This document shows positions 25,622 through 38,454 of a stretch of 64,000 nt of DNA, piece after piece. The position numbers and the translations under genes are program-made. Source of the DNA: Oenanthe sinensis (lineage: Eukaryota > Streptophyta > Magnoliopsida > Apiales > Apiaceae); the NCBI GenBank assembly GCA_028671895.1, contig CM053800.1:22341886-22405885 (forward strand), written 5' to 3'. Positions within the stretch are counted from its first letter, which is position 1. Each line of letters starts with the position of its first letter. The notes beneath the pieces are model-generated. The model was given only the letters and a program-made list of their open reading frames with translations. It ran no database searches and was not told where the DNA came from.

Positions 25622-26955
25622 TTTTAGGATTATTCTTGGCTCATTTGAACATGAAAACAATTCATAACAACTTCTGACTTCATTCTTGACTCAATCGAAC
25701 TTGGAAACAACTTGTAGCTTCATTCTTGACTCATTTGAACATGGAAACAACTTGTAAACTTTTGTAGGATCATTCTTGGCTCATTTGAACATGAAAATAA
25801 TTCATAACAACTTGAGGCGTCATTTTTGAGTCGTTAAAACATGGAAACACCTTATAAACTCTTGTAGGATTATTCTTGGCTCATTTGAACATGAAAACAA
25901 TTCATAACAACTTCTGATTTCATTCTTGACTCATTCGAACTTGGAAAAAACTTGTAGCTTCATTCTTGACTCATTTGAACATGGAAACAACTTATAAACT
26001 CTTGTAGGATCATTCTTGGCTCATTTGAACATTAAAAATAATTCATAACAACTTGAGACGTCATTTTTGAGTCGTTAAAACATGGAAACACCTTATAAAC
26101 ATTTGTAGGATTATTCTTGGCTCATTTGAACATGAAAACAATTCAAAACAACTTCTGACTTCATTCTTGACTCATTCGAACTTGGAAACAACTTGTAGCT
26201 TCATTCTTGACTCGTTTAAACATGGAAACAACTTGTAAACTCTTTTCGGATTATTCTTCGCTCATTTGAAAATGAAAACAATTCATAACAACTTCTGACT
26301 TCATTCTTGACTCATTCGAGCTTGGAAACAACTTGTATCTTCATTCTTCACTCATTTGAACATGGAAAAAATTTGTAAACTCTTGTAGGATCATTCTTGG
26401 CTCATTTGAACATGAAAACAATCCGTAACAAATTGAGACTTCATTCTTGACATGTTCGAACTTGGAAACAACTTGTAGCTTCATTCTTGAGTCATTTGAA
26501 CATGGAAACAACTTGTAAACTCTTGTAGGATCATTCTTGGCTCATTTGAACATGAAAATAATTCATAACAAGTTGAGACTTCATTTTTTAGTCGTTCAAA
26601 CATGGAAATACCTTATAAACTCTTGTAGGATTATTCTTGGCTCATTTGAACAGGAAAACAATTCATAACAACTTCTGACTTCATTCTTGACTCATTCGAA
26701 CTTGGAAACAACTTGTAGCTTCATTCTTGACTCGTGTAAACATGGAAACAACTTGTAAAATCTTTTAAGATTATTCTTGGCTCATTTGAACATGAAAACA
26801 ATTCATAACAACTTCTGACTTCATTCTTGACTCATTCGAACTTGGAAACAACTTGTAGCTTCATTCTTCACTCATTTGAACATGGAAACAACTTGTAAAC
26901 TCTTGTAGGATCATTCTTGGCTCATTTGAACATGAAAACAATCCATACCAACTTG

Positions 26956-27155
26956 AGACCTCATTCTTGACTCGTTTGAACATGGAAACAACTTGTAAAC
27001 CCTTGCAGGATCATTCTTGGCTCATTTGAACGTGAAAGCAATCCGTAACAAATTGAGACTTCATTCTTGACATGTTCGAGCTTGGAAACAACTTGTAGCT
27101 TCATTCTTGAGTCAATTTGAACATGGAAACAACTTGTAAACTCCTGTAGGATCAT
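26956..27155 (+). repeat. Variant block W, copy 3
   Basis: Third copy of the block, 3,768 bp after the second. One change (CGAACTTGG to CGAGCTTGG) alters one codon of the open minus-strand frame at 26,961-27,155 from Phe to Leu. The frame is conserved only because the DNA copies are young; surrounding non-frame sequence is equally conserved. Confidence 0.85.
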
Positions 27156-29248
27156 TCTTGGCTCATTTGAACATGAAAATAATTCATAACAACTTGAGAC
27201 TTCATTTTTGAGTCGTTAAAACATGGAAACACCTTATAAACTCTTGTAGGATTATTATTGGCTCATTTGAACATGAAAACAATTCATAACAACTTCTGAC
27301 TTCATTCTTGACTCATTCGAACTTGGAAACAACTTGTAGCTTCATTCTTGACTCGTTTAAACATGGAAACAACTTCTAAACTCTTTTAGGATTATTCTTG
27401 GCTCATTTGAACATGAAAACAATTCATAACAACTTCTGGCTTCATTCTTGACTCATTCGAACTTGGAAACAACTTGTAGCTTCATTCTTGACTCATTTGA
27501 ACATGGAAACAACTTATAAACTCTTGTAGGATCATTCTTGGCTCATTTGAACATTAAAAATAATTCATAACAACTTGAGACGTCATTTTTGACTCGTTAA
27601 AACATGGAAACACCTTATAAACTCTTGTAGGATTATTCTTGGCTCATTTGAACATGAAAACAATTTATAACAACTTCTGACTTCATTCTTGACTCATTCG
27701 AACTTGGAAACAACTTGTAGCTTCATTCTTGACTCATTTGAACATGGAAACAACTTATAAACTCTTGTAGGATCATTCTTGGCTCATTTGAACATTAAAA
27801 ATAATTCATAACAACTTGAGACGTCATTTTTGACTCGTTAAAACATGGAAACACCTTATAAACTCTTGTAGGATTATTCTTGGCTCATTTGAACATGAAA
27901 ACAATTTATAACAACTTCTGACTTCATTCTTGACTCATTCGAACTTGGAAACAACTTGTAGCTTCATTCTTGACTCATTTGAACATGGAAACAACTTATA
28001 AACTCTTGTAGGATCATTCTTGGCTCATTTGAACATTAAAAATAATTCATAACAACTTGAGACGTCATTTTTGACTCGTTAAAACATGGAAACACCTTAT
28101 AAACTCTTGTAGGATTATTCTTGGCTCATTTGAACATGAAAACAATTTATAACAACTTCTGACTTCATTCTTGACTCATTCGAACTTGGAAAAAACTTAT
28201 AGCTTCATTCTTGACTCATTTGAACATGGAAACAACTTGTAAACTCTTGTAGGATCATTCTTGGCTCATTTAAACATTAAAAATAATTCATAACAACTTG
28301 AGACGTCATTTTTGACTCGTTAAAACATGGAAACACCTTATAAACTCTTGTAGGATTATTTTTGGCTCATTTGAACATGAAAACAATTCATAACAACTTC
28401 TGACTTCATTCTTGACTCATTCGAACTTGGAAACAACTTGTAGCTTCATTCTTGACTCGTTTAAACATGGAAACAACTTGTAAACTCTTTTAGGATTATT
28501 CTTGGCTCATTTGAACATGAAAACAATTCATAACAACTTCTGATTTCATTCTTGACTCAATCGAACTTGGAAACAATTTGTAGCTTCATTCTTGACTCAT
28601 TTGAACATGGAAACAACTTATAAACTCTTGTAGGATCATTCTTGGCTCATTTGAACATTAAAAATAATTCATAACAACTTGAGACGTCATTTTTGACTCG
28701 TTAAAACATGGAAACACCTTATAAACTCTTGTAGGATTATTTTTGGCTCATTTGAACATGAAAACAATTCATAACAACTTCTGACTTCATTCTTGACTCA
28801 TTCGAACTTGGAAAAAACTTGTAGCTTCATTCTTGACTCATTTGAACATGGAAACAACTTGTAAACTTTTGTAGGATCATTCTTGGCTCATTTGAACATG
28901 AAAATAATTCGTAACAACTTGAGACGTCATTTTTGAGTCGTTAAAACATAGAAACACCTTATAAACTCTTGTAGGATTATTCTTGGCTCATTTGAACATG
29001 AAAACAATTCATAACAACTTCTGACTTCATTCTTGACTCATTCGAACTCGGAAACAACTTGTAGCTTCATTCTTGACTCGTTTAAACATGGAAACAACTT
29101 GTAAACTCTTTTAGGATTATTCTTGGCTCATTTGAACATGAAAACAATTCATAACAACTTCTGACTTCATTCTTGACTCAATCGAACTTGGAAACAACTT
29201 GTAGCTTCATTCTTGACTCATTTGAACATGGAAACAACTTATAAACTC

Positions 29249-29389
29249 TTGTAGGATCATTCTTGGCTCATTTGAACATTAAAAATAATTCATAACAACT
29301 TGAGACGTCATTCTTGACTCATTCGAACTTGGAAACAACTTGTAGCTTCATTCTTGACTCGTTTAAACATGGAAACAACTTGTAAACTC
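29249..29389 (+). repeat. Fused D'-T module, copy 2
   Basis: Copy of the module at 25,481, 3,768 bp downstream, inside copy B of the tandem duplication. Confidence 0.88.
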
Positions 29390-29838
29390 TTTTAGGATTA
29401 TTCTTGGCTCATTTGAACATGAAAACAATTCATAACAACTTCTGACTTCATTCTTGACTCAATCGAACTTGGAAACAACTTGTAGCTTCATTCTTGACTC
29501 ATTTGAACATGGAAACAACTTGTAAACTTTTGTAGGATCATTCTTGGCTCATTTGAACATGAAAATAATTCATAACAACTTGAGGCGTCATTTTTGAGTC
29601 GTTAAAACATGGAAACACCTTATAAACTCTTGTAGGATTATTCTTGGCTCATTTGAACATGAAAACAATTCATAACAACTTCTGATTTCATTCTTGACTC
29701 ATTCGAACTTGGAAAAAACTTGTAGCTTCATTCTTGACTCATTTGAACATGGAAACAACTTATAAACTCTTGTAGGATCATTCTTGGCTCATTTGAACAT
29801 TAAAAATAATTCATAACAACTTGAGACGTCATTTTTGA

Positions 29839-31354
29839 CTCGTTAAAACATGGAAACACCTTATAAACTCTTGTAGGATTATTCTTGGCTCATTTGAACA
29901 TGAAAACAATTCATAACAACTTCTGACTTCATTCTTGACTCATTCGAACTTGGAAAAAACTTGTAGCTTCATTCTTGACTCATTTGAACATGGAAACAAC
30001 TTGTAAACTCTTGTAGGATCATTCTTGGCTCATTTGAACATTAAAAATAATTCATAACAACTTGAGACGTCATTTTTGACTCGTTAAAACATGGAAACAC
30101 CTTATAAACTCTTGTAGGATTATTCTTGGCTCATTTGAACATGAAAACAATTCATAACAACTTCTGACTTCATTCTTGACTCATTCGAACTTGGAAAAAA
30201 CTTGTAGCTTCATTCTTGACTCATTTGAACATGGAAACAACTTGTAAACTCTTGTAGGATCATTCTTGGCTCATTTGAACATTAAAAATAATTCATAACA
30301 ACTTGAGACGTCATTTTTGACTCGTTAAAACATGGAAACACCTTATAAACTCTTGTAGGATTATTCTTGGCTCATTTGAACATGAAAACAATTTATAACA
30401 ACTTCTGACTTCATTCTTGACTCATTCGAACTTGGAAACAACTTGTAGCTTCATTCTTGACTCATTTGAACATGGAAACAACTTATAAACTCTTGTAGGA
30501 TCATTCTTGGCTCATTTGAACATTAAAAATAATTCATAACAACTTGAGACGTCATTCTTGACTCATTCGAACTTGGAAACAACTTGTAGCTTCATTCTTG
30601 ACTCGTTTAAACATGGAAACAACTTGTAAACTCTTTTAGGATTATTCTTGGCTCATTTGAACATGAAAACAATTCATAACAACTTCTGACTTCATTCTTG
30701 ACTCAATCGAACTTGGAAACAACTTGTAGCTTCATTCTTGACTCATTTGAACATGGAAACAACTTGTAAACTCTTGTAGGATCATTCTTGGCTCATTTGA
30801 ACATGAAAATAATTCATAACAACTTGAGGCGTCATTTTTGAGTCGTTAAAACATGGAAACACCTTATAAACTCTTGTAGGATTATTCTTGGCTCATTTGA
30901 ACATGAAAACAATTCATAACAACTTCTGATTTCATTCTTGACTCATTCGAACTTGGAAAAAACTTGTAGCTTCATTCTTGACTCATTTGAACATGGAAAC
31001 AACTTATAAACTCTTGTAGGATCATTCTTGGCTCATTTGAACATTAAAAATAATTCATAACAACTTGAGACGTCATTTTTGACTCGTTAAAACATGGAAA
31101 CACCTTATAAACTCTTGTAGGATTATTCTTGGCTCATTTGAACATGAAAACAATTCATAACAACTTCTGACTTCATTCTTGACTCATTCGAACTTGGAAA
31201 AAACTTGTAGCTTCATTCTTGACTCATTTGAACATGGAAACAACTTGTAAACTCTTGTAGGATCATTCTGGCTCATTTGAACATTAAAAATAATTCATAA
31301 CAACTTGAGACGTCATTTTTGACTCGTTAAAACATGGAAACACCTTATAAACTC
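29839..31354 (+). repeat. T-D' array after the 3,768-bp duplication
   Basis: Mostly 241-bp T-D' units with GAAAAAAC. A third fused D'-T module lies at 30,493-30,633 and is followed by GAGGCGTC at 30,826, the same order as in copies A and B, so about 0.6 kb here derives from the same source. One T is missing near 31,269 (GATCATTCTGGC). Confidence 0.86.
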
Positions 31355-34300
31355 TTGTAGGATTATTCTTGGCTCATTTGAACATGAAAACAATTCATAA
31401 CAACTTCTGACTTCATTCTTGACTCATTCGAACTTGGAAACAACTTGTAGCTTCATTCTTGACTCGTTTAAACATGGAAACAACTTGTAAACTCTTTTAG
31501 GATTATTCTTGGCTCATTTGAACATGAAAACAATTCATAACAACTTCTGACTTCATTCTTGACTCATTCGAACTTGGAAACAACTTGTAGCTTCATTCTT
31601 GACTCATTTGAACATGGAAACAACTTATAAACTCTTGTAGGATCATTCTTGGCTCATTTGAACATTAAAAATAATTCATAACAACTTGAGACGCCATTTT
31701 TGACTCGTTAAAACATGGAAACACCTTATAAACTCTTGTAGGATTATTCTTGGCTCATTTGAACATGAAAACAATTCATAACAACTTCTGACTTCATTCT
31801 TGACTCATTCGAACTTGGAAAAAACTTGTAGCTTCATTCTTGACTCATTTGAACATGGAAACAACTTGTAAACTCTTGTAGGATCAGTCTTGGCTCATTT
31901 GAACATGAAAATAATTCATAACAACCTGAGACGTCATTTTTGAGTCGTTAAAACATGGAAACACCTTATAAACATTTGTAGGATTATTCTTGGCTCATTT
32001 GAACATGAAAACAATTCATAACAACTTCTGACTTCATTCTTGACTCATTCGAACTTGGAAAAAACTTGTAGCTTCATTCTTGACTCATTTGAACATGGAA
32101 ACAACTTGTAAACTCTTGTAGGATCATTCTTGGCTCATTTGAACATTAAAAATAATTCATAACAACTTGAGACGTCATTTTTGACTCGTTGAAACATGGA
32201 AACACCTTATAAACTCTTGTAGGATTATTTTTGGCTCATTTGAACATGAAAACAATTCAGAACAACTTCTGACTTCATTCTTGACTCATTCGAACTTGGA
32301 AAAAACTTGTAGCTTCATTCTTGACTCATTTGAACATGGAAACAACTTGTAAACTCTTGTAGGATCATTCTTGGCTCATTTGAACATTAAAAATAATTCA
32401 TAACAACTTGAGACGTCATTTTTGACTCGTTAAAACATGGAAACACCTTATAAACTCTTGTAGGATTATTCTTGGCTCATTTGAACATGAAAACAATTCA
32501 TAACAACTTCTGACTTCATTCTTGACTCATTCGAACTTGGAAAAAACTTGTAGCTTCATTCTTGACTCATTTGAACATGGAAACAACTTGTAAACTCTTG
32601 TAGGATCATTCTTGGCTCATTTGAACATTAAAAATAATTCATAACAACTTGAGACGTCATTTTTGACTCGTTAAAACATGGAAACACCTTATAAACTCTT
32701 GTAGGATTATTCTTGGCTCATTTGAACATGAAAACAATTCATAACAACTTCTGACTTCATTCTTGACTCATTCGAACTTGGAAAAAACTTGTAGCTTCAT
32801 TCTTGACTCATTTGAACATGGAAACAACTTGTAAACTCTTGTAGGATCATTCTTGGCTCATTTGAACATTAAAAATAATTCATAACAACTTGAGACGTCA
32901 TTTTTGACTCGTTAAAACATGGAAACACCTTATAAACTCTTGTAGGATTATTTTTGGCTCATTTGAATATGAAAACAATTCATAACAACTTCTGACTTCA
33001 TTCTTGACTCATTCGAACTTGGAAAAAACTTGTAGCTTCATTCTTGACTCATTTGAACATGGAAACAACTTGTAAACTTTTGTAGGATCATTCTTGGCTC
33101 ATTTGAACATGAAAATAATTCGTAACAACTTCTGACTTCATTCTTGACTCATTCGAACTTGGAAACAACTTGTAGCTTCATTCTTGACTCGTTTAAACAT
33201 GGAAACAACTTGTAAACTCTTTTAGGATTATTCTTGGCTCATTTGAACATGAAAACAATTCATAACAACTTCTGACTTCATTCTTGACTCATTCGAACTT
33301 GGAAACAACTTGTAGCTTCATTCTTGACTCATTTGAACATGGAAACAACTTATAAACTCTTGTAGGATCATTCTTGGCTCATTTGAACATTAAAAATAAT
33401 TCATAACAACTTGAGACGCCATTTTTGACTCGTTAAAACATGGAAACACCTTATAAACTCTTGTAGGATTATTCTTGGCTCATTTGAACATGAAAACAAT
33501 TCATAACAACTTCTGACTTCATTCTTGACTCATTCGAACTTGGAAAAAACTTGTAGCTTCATTCTTGACTCATTTGAACATGGAAACAACTTGTAAACTC
33601 TTGTAGGATCAGTCTTGGCTCATTTGAACATGGAAATAATTCATAACAACCTGAGACGTCATTTTTGAGTCGTTAAAACATGGAAACACCTTATAAACAT
33701 TTGTAGGATTATTCTTGGCTCATTTGAACATGAAAACAATTCATAACAACTTCTGACTTCATTCTTGACTCATTCGAACTTGGAAAAAACTTGTAGCTTC
33801 ATTCTTGACTCATTTGAACATGGAAACAACTTGTAAACTCTTGTAGGATCATTCTTGGCTCATTTGAACATTAAAAATAATTCATAACAACTTGAGACGT
33901 CATTTTTGACTCGTTGAAACATGGAAACACCTTATAAACTCTTGTAGGATTATTTTTGGCTCATTTGAACATGAAAACAATTCAGAACAACTTCTGACTT
34001 CATTCTTGACTCATTCGAACTTGGAAAAAACTTGTAGCTTCATTCTTGACTCATTTGAACATGGAAACAACTTGTAAACTCTTGTAGGATCATTCTTGGC
34101 TCATTTGAACATTAAAAATAATTCATAACAACTTGAGACGTCATTTTTGACTCGTTAAAACATGGAAACACCTTATAAACTCTTGTAGGATTATTCTTGG
34201 CTCATTTGAACATGAAAACAATTCATAACAACTTCTGACTTCATTCTTGACTCATTCGAACTTGGAAAAAACTTGTAGCTTCATTCTTGACTCATTTGAA

Positions 34301-36488
34301 CATGGAAACAACTTGTAAACTCTTGTAGGATCATTCTTGGCTCATTTGAACATTAAAAATAATTCATAACAACTTGAGACGTCATTTTTGACTCGTTAAA
34401 ACATGGAAACACCTTATAAACTCTTGTAGGATTATTCTTGGCTCATTTGAACATGAAAACAATTCATAACAACTTCTGACTTCATTCTTGACTCATTCGA
34501 ACTTGGAAAAAACTTGTAGCTTCATTCTTGACTCATTTGAACATGGAAACAACTTGTAAACTCTTGTAGGATCATTCTTGGCTCATTTGAACATTAAAAA
34601 TAATTCATAACAACTTGAGACGTCATTTTTGACTCGTTAAAACATGGAAACACCTTATAAACTCTTGTAGGATTATTTTTGGCTCATTTGAATATGAAAA
34701 CAATTCATAACAACTTCTGACTTCATTCTTGACTCATTCGAACTTGGAAAAAACTTGTAGCTTCATTCTTGACTCATTTGAACATGGAAACAACTTGTAA
34801 ACTTTTGTAGGATCATTCTTGGCTCATTTGAACATGAAAATAATTCGTAACAACTTGAGACGTCATTTTTGAGTCGTTAAAACATGGAAACACCTTATAA
34901 ACTCTTGTAGGATTATTCTTGGCTCATTTGAACATGAAAACAATTCATAACAACTTCTGACTTCATTCTTGACTCATTCGAACTTGGAAACAACTTGTAG
35001 CTTCATTCTTGACTCGTTTAAACATGGAAACAACTTGTAAACTCTTTTAGGATTATTCTTGGCTCATTTGAACATGAAAACAATTCATAACAACTTCTGA
35101 CTTCATTCTTGACTCATTCGAACTTGGAAACAACTTGTAGCTTCATTCTTGACTCATTTGAACATGGAAACAACTTATAAACTCTTGTAGGATCATTCTT
35201 GGCTCATTTGAACATTAAAAATAATTCATAACAACTTGAGACGCCATTTTTGACTCGTTAAAACATGGAAACACCTTATAAACTCTTGTAGGATTATTCT
35301 TGGCTCATTTGAACATGAAAACAATTCATAACAACTTCTGACTTCATTCTTGACTCATTCGAACTTGGAAAAAACTTGTAGCTTCATTCTTGACTCATTT
35401 GAACATGGAAACAACTTGTAAACTCTTGTAGGATCAGTCTTGGCTCATTTGAACATGAAAATAATTCATAACAACCTGAGACGTCATTTTTGAGTCGTTA
35501 AAACATGGAAACACCTTATAAACATTTGTAGGATTATTCTTGGCTCATTTGAACATGAAAACAATTCATAACAACTTCTGACTTCATTCTTGACTCATTC
35601 GAACTTGGAAAAAACTTGTAGCTTCATTCTTGACTCATTTGAACATGGAAACAACTTGTAAACTCTTGTAGGATCATTCTTGGCTCATTTGAACATTAAA
35701 AATAATTCATAACAACTTGAGACGTCATTTTTGACTCGTTGAAACATGGAAACACCTTATAAACTCTTGTAGGATTATTTTTGGCTCATTTGAACATGAA
35801 AACAATTCAGAACAACTTCTGACTTCATTCTTGACTCATTCGAACTTGGAAAAAACTTGTAGCTTCATTCTTGACTCATTTGAACATGGAAACAACTTGT
35901 AAACTCTTGTAGGATCATTCTTGGCTCATTTGAACATTAAAAATAATTCATAACAACTTGAGACGTCATTTTTGACTCGTTAAAACATGGAAACACCTTA
36001 TAAACTCTTGTAGGATTATTCTTGGCTCATTTGAACATGAAAACAATTCATAACAACTTCTGACTTCATTCTTGACTCATTCGAACTTGGAAAAAACTTG
36101 TAGCTTCATTCTTGACTCATTTGAACATGGAAACAACTTGTAAACTCTTGTAGGATCATTCTTGGCTCATTTGAACATTAAAAATAATTCATAACAACTT
36201 GAGACGTCATTTTTGACTCGTTAAAACATGGAAACACCTTATAAACTCTTGTAGGATTATTTTTGGCTCATTTGAATATGAAAACAATTCATAACAACTT
36301 CTGACTTCATTCTTGACTCATTCGAACTTGGAAAAAACTTGTAGCTTCATTCTTGACTCATTTGAACATGGAAACAACTTGTAAACTTTTGTAGGATCAT
36401 TCTTGGCTCATTTGAACATGAAAATAATTCGTAACAACTTGAGACGTCATTTTTGAGTCGTTAAAACATGGAAACACCTTATAAACTC
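31355..36488 (+). repeat. A-type super-repeat, three consecutive copies
   Basis: Copies are 31,355-33,079 (1,725 bp), 33,080-34,904 (1,825 bp) and 34,905-36,488 (1,584 bp). Module order is T T D' T D T D' T D' T D' T D' T D, with copy 3 lacking one 241-bp T-D' pair. Marker variants are GAGACGCC (31,691; 33,416; 35,241), GGATCAGTCTTGG (31,881; 33,606; 35,431), AACCTGAGACG, AAACATTTGTAGG, CGTTGAAACATGG and ATTCAGAACAAC. Copy 1 lacks its last D because of a crossover at 33,080-33,160, where D-type sequence (AATAATTCGTAACAACTT) runs straight into T-type CTGACTTC, a loss of exactly 100 bp. Confidence 0.9.
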
Positions 36489-38454
36489 TTGTAGGATTAT
36501 TCTTGGCTCATTTGAACATGAAAACAATTCATAACAACTTCTGACTTCATTCTTGACTCATTCGAACTTGGAAACAACTTGTAGCTTCATTCTTGACTCG
36601 TTTAAACATGGAAACAACTTGTAAACTCTTTTAGGATTATTCTTGGCTCATTTGAACATGAAAACAATTCATAACAACTTCTGACTTCATTCTTGACTCA
36701 TTCGAACTTGGAAACAACTTGTAGCTTCATTCTTGACTCATTTGAACATGGAAACAACTTATAAACTCTTGTAGGATCATTCTTGGCTCATTTGAACATT
36801 AAAAATAATTCATAACAACTTGAGACGTCATTTTTGACTCGTTAAAACATGGAAACACCTTATAAACTCTTGTAGGATTATTCTTGGCTCATTTGAACAT
36901 GAAAACAATTCATAACAACTTCTGACTTCATTCTTGACTCATTCGAACTTGGAAAAAACTTGTAGCTTCATTCTTGACTCATTTGAACATGGAAACAACT
37001 TGTAAACTCTTGTAGGATCATTCTTGGCTCATTTGAACATTAAAAATAATTCATAACAACTTGAGACGTCATTTTTGACTCGTTAAAACATGGAAACACC
37101 TTATAAACTCTTGTAGGATTATTCTTGGCTCATTTGAACATGAAAACAATTCATAACAACTTCTGACTTCATTCTTGACTCATTCGAACTTGGAAAAAAC
37201 TTGTAGCTTCATTCTTGACTCATTTGAACATGGAAACAACTTGTAAACTCTTGTAGGATCATTCTTGGCTCATTTGAACATTAAAAATAATTCATAACAA
37301 CTTGAGACGTCATTTTTGACTCGTTGAAACATGGAAACACCTTATAAACTCTTGTAGGATTATTCTTGGCTCATTTGAACATGAAAACAATTCATAACAA
37401 CTTCTGACTTCATTCTTGACTCATTCGAACTTGGAAAAAACTTGTAGCTTCATTCTTGACTCATTTGAACATGGAAACAACTTGTAAACTCTTGTAGGAT
37501 CATTCTTGGCTCATTTGAACATTAAAAATAATTCATAACAACTTGAGACGTCATTTTTGACTCGTTAAAACATGGAAACACCTTATAAACTCTTGTAGGA
37601 TTATTTTTGGCTCATTTGAACATGAAAACAATTCATAACAACTTCTGACTTCATTCTTGACTCATTCGAACTTGGAAAAAACTTGTAGCTTCATTCTTGA
37701 CTCATTTGAACATGGAAACAACTTGTAAACTTTTGTAGGATCATTCTTGGCTCATTTGAACATGAAAATAATTCATAACAACTTGAGACGTCATTTTTGA
37801 GTCGTTAAAACATGGAAACACCTTATAAACTCTTGTAGGATTATTCTTGGCTCATTTGAACATGAAAACAATTCATAACAACTTCTGACTTCATTCTTGA
37901 CTCATTCGAACTTGGAAACAACTTGTAGCTTCATTCTTGACTCGTTTAAACATGGAAACAACTTGTAAACTCTTTTAGGATTATTCTTGGCTCATTTGAA
38001 CATGAAAACAATTCATAACAACTTCTGACTTCATTCTTGACTCATTCGAACTTGGAAAAAACTTGTAGCTTCATTCTTGACTCATTTGAACATGGAAACA
38101 ACTTGTAAACTCTTGTAGGATCATTCTTGGCTCATTTGAACATTAAAAATAATTCATAACAACTTGAGACGTCATTTTTGACTCGTTGAAACATGGAAAC
38201 ACCTTATAAACTCTTGTAGGATTATTTTTGGCTCATTTGAACATGAAAACAATTCAGAACAACTTCTGACTTCATTCTTGACTCATTCGAACTTGGAAAA
38301 AACTTGTAGCTTCATTCTTGACTCATTTGAACATGGAAACAACTTGTAAACTCTTGTAGGATCATTCTTGGCTTATTTGAACATTAAAAATAATTCATAA
38401 CAACTTGAGACGTCATTTTTGACTCGTTAAAACATGGAAACACCTTATAAACTC
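36489..38454 (+). repeat. B-type super-repeat, copy 1 (1,966 bp)
   Basis: Nine T, six D' and one D modules sum to 1,966 bp. Markers are CGTTGAAAC at 37,323 and about 38,186, ATTCAGAAC near 38,250 and GGCTTATTTGAACATT at 38,371. It recurs at 40,280-42,245 with an offset of 3,791 bp. Confidence 0.88.

Larger units (their letters stand above)
22303..26070 (+). repeat. 3,768-bp tandem duplication, copy A
   Basis: Copy A contains a V block (CGCTC at 22,491), a W block (23,188-23,387) with CCATACCAAC, four T-D' pairs with AATTTATAAC, the TTTAAACATTAAAA variant (24,501), CATAGAAACACC (about 25,180), a fused dimer-trimer (25,481) and GAGGCGTC (25,814). Each marker recurs 3,768 bp downstream. The left breakpoint is shown by the match beginning at about 22,271 and the right one by the first mismatch at 26,071 versus 29,839 (G versus C). 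V and W here also correspond, at 3,637 bp, to 18,854 and 19,551. Confidence 0.92.
26071..29838 (+). repeat. 3,768-bp tandem duplication, copy B
   Basis: Nearly exact copy of 22,303-26,070; by eye I noticed about eight single-base differences. Examples: CTTTTCGGATT near 26,245, TCTTTTAAG near 26,762 (copy A has TCTTCTAAG), GTTCGAGC near 27,077, ACTTATAGC near 28,198 and GAACTCGG near 29,046. Copy A has private changes such as TTGATCATG (about 23,501) and TAATCTC (about 24,853). Because the flanking modules are also satellite, the copy border is defined only by where identity at this offset starts and stops. Confidence 0.92.

Noticed and set aside
19556..27155. Three 64-codon open frames on the minus strand (19,556-19,750; 23,193-23,387; 26,961-27,155)
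   Set aside because: They are copies of one repeat variant, spaced by the duplication periods 3,637 and 3,768 bp. The translation is internally repetitive, there is no recognisable domain, and the surrounding satellite is equally conserved.
22303..29838. Assembly artefact as the cause of the 3,768-bp duplication
   Set aside because: The copies differ at several private bases on both sides, which argues for two real copies. It remains checkable with spanning reads.
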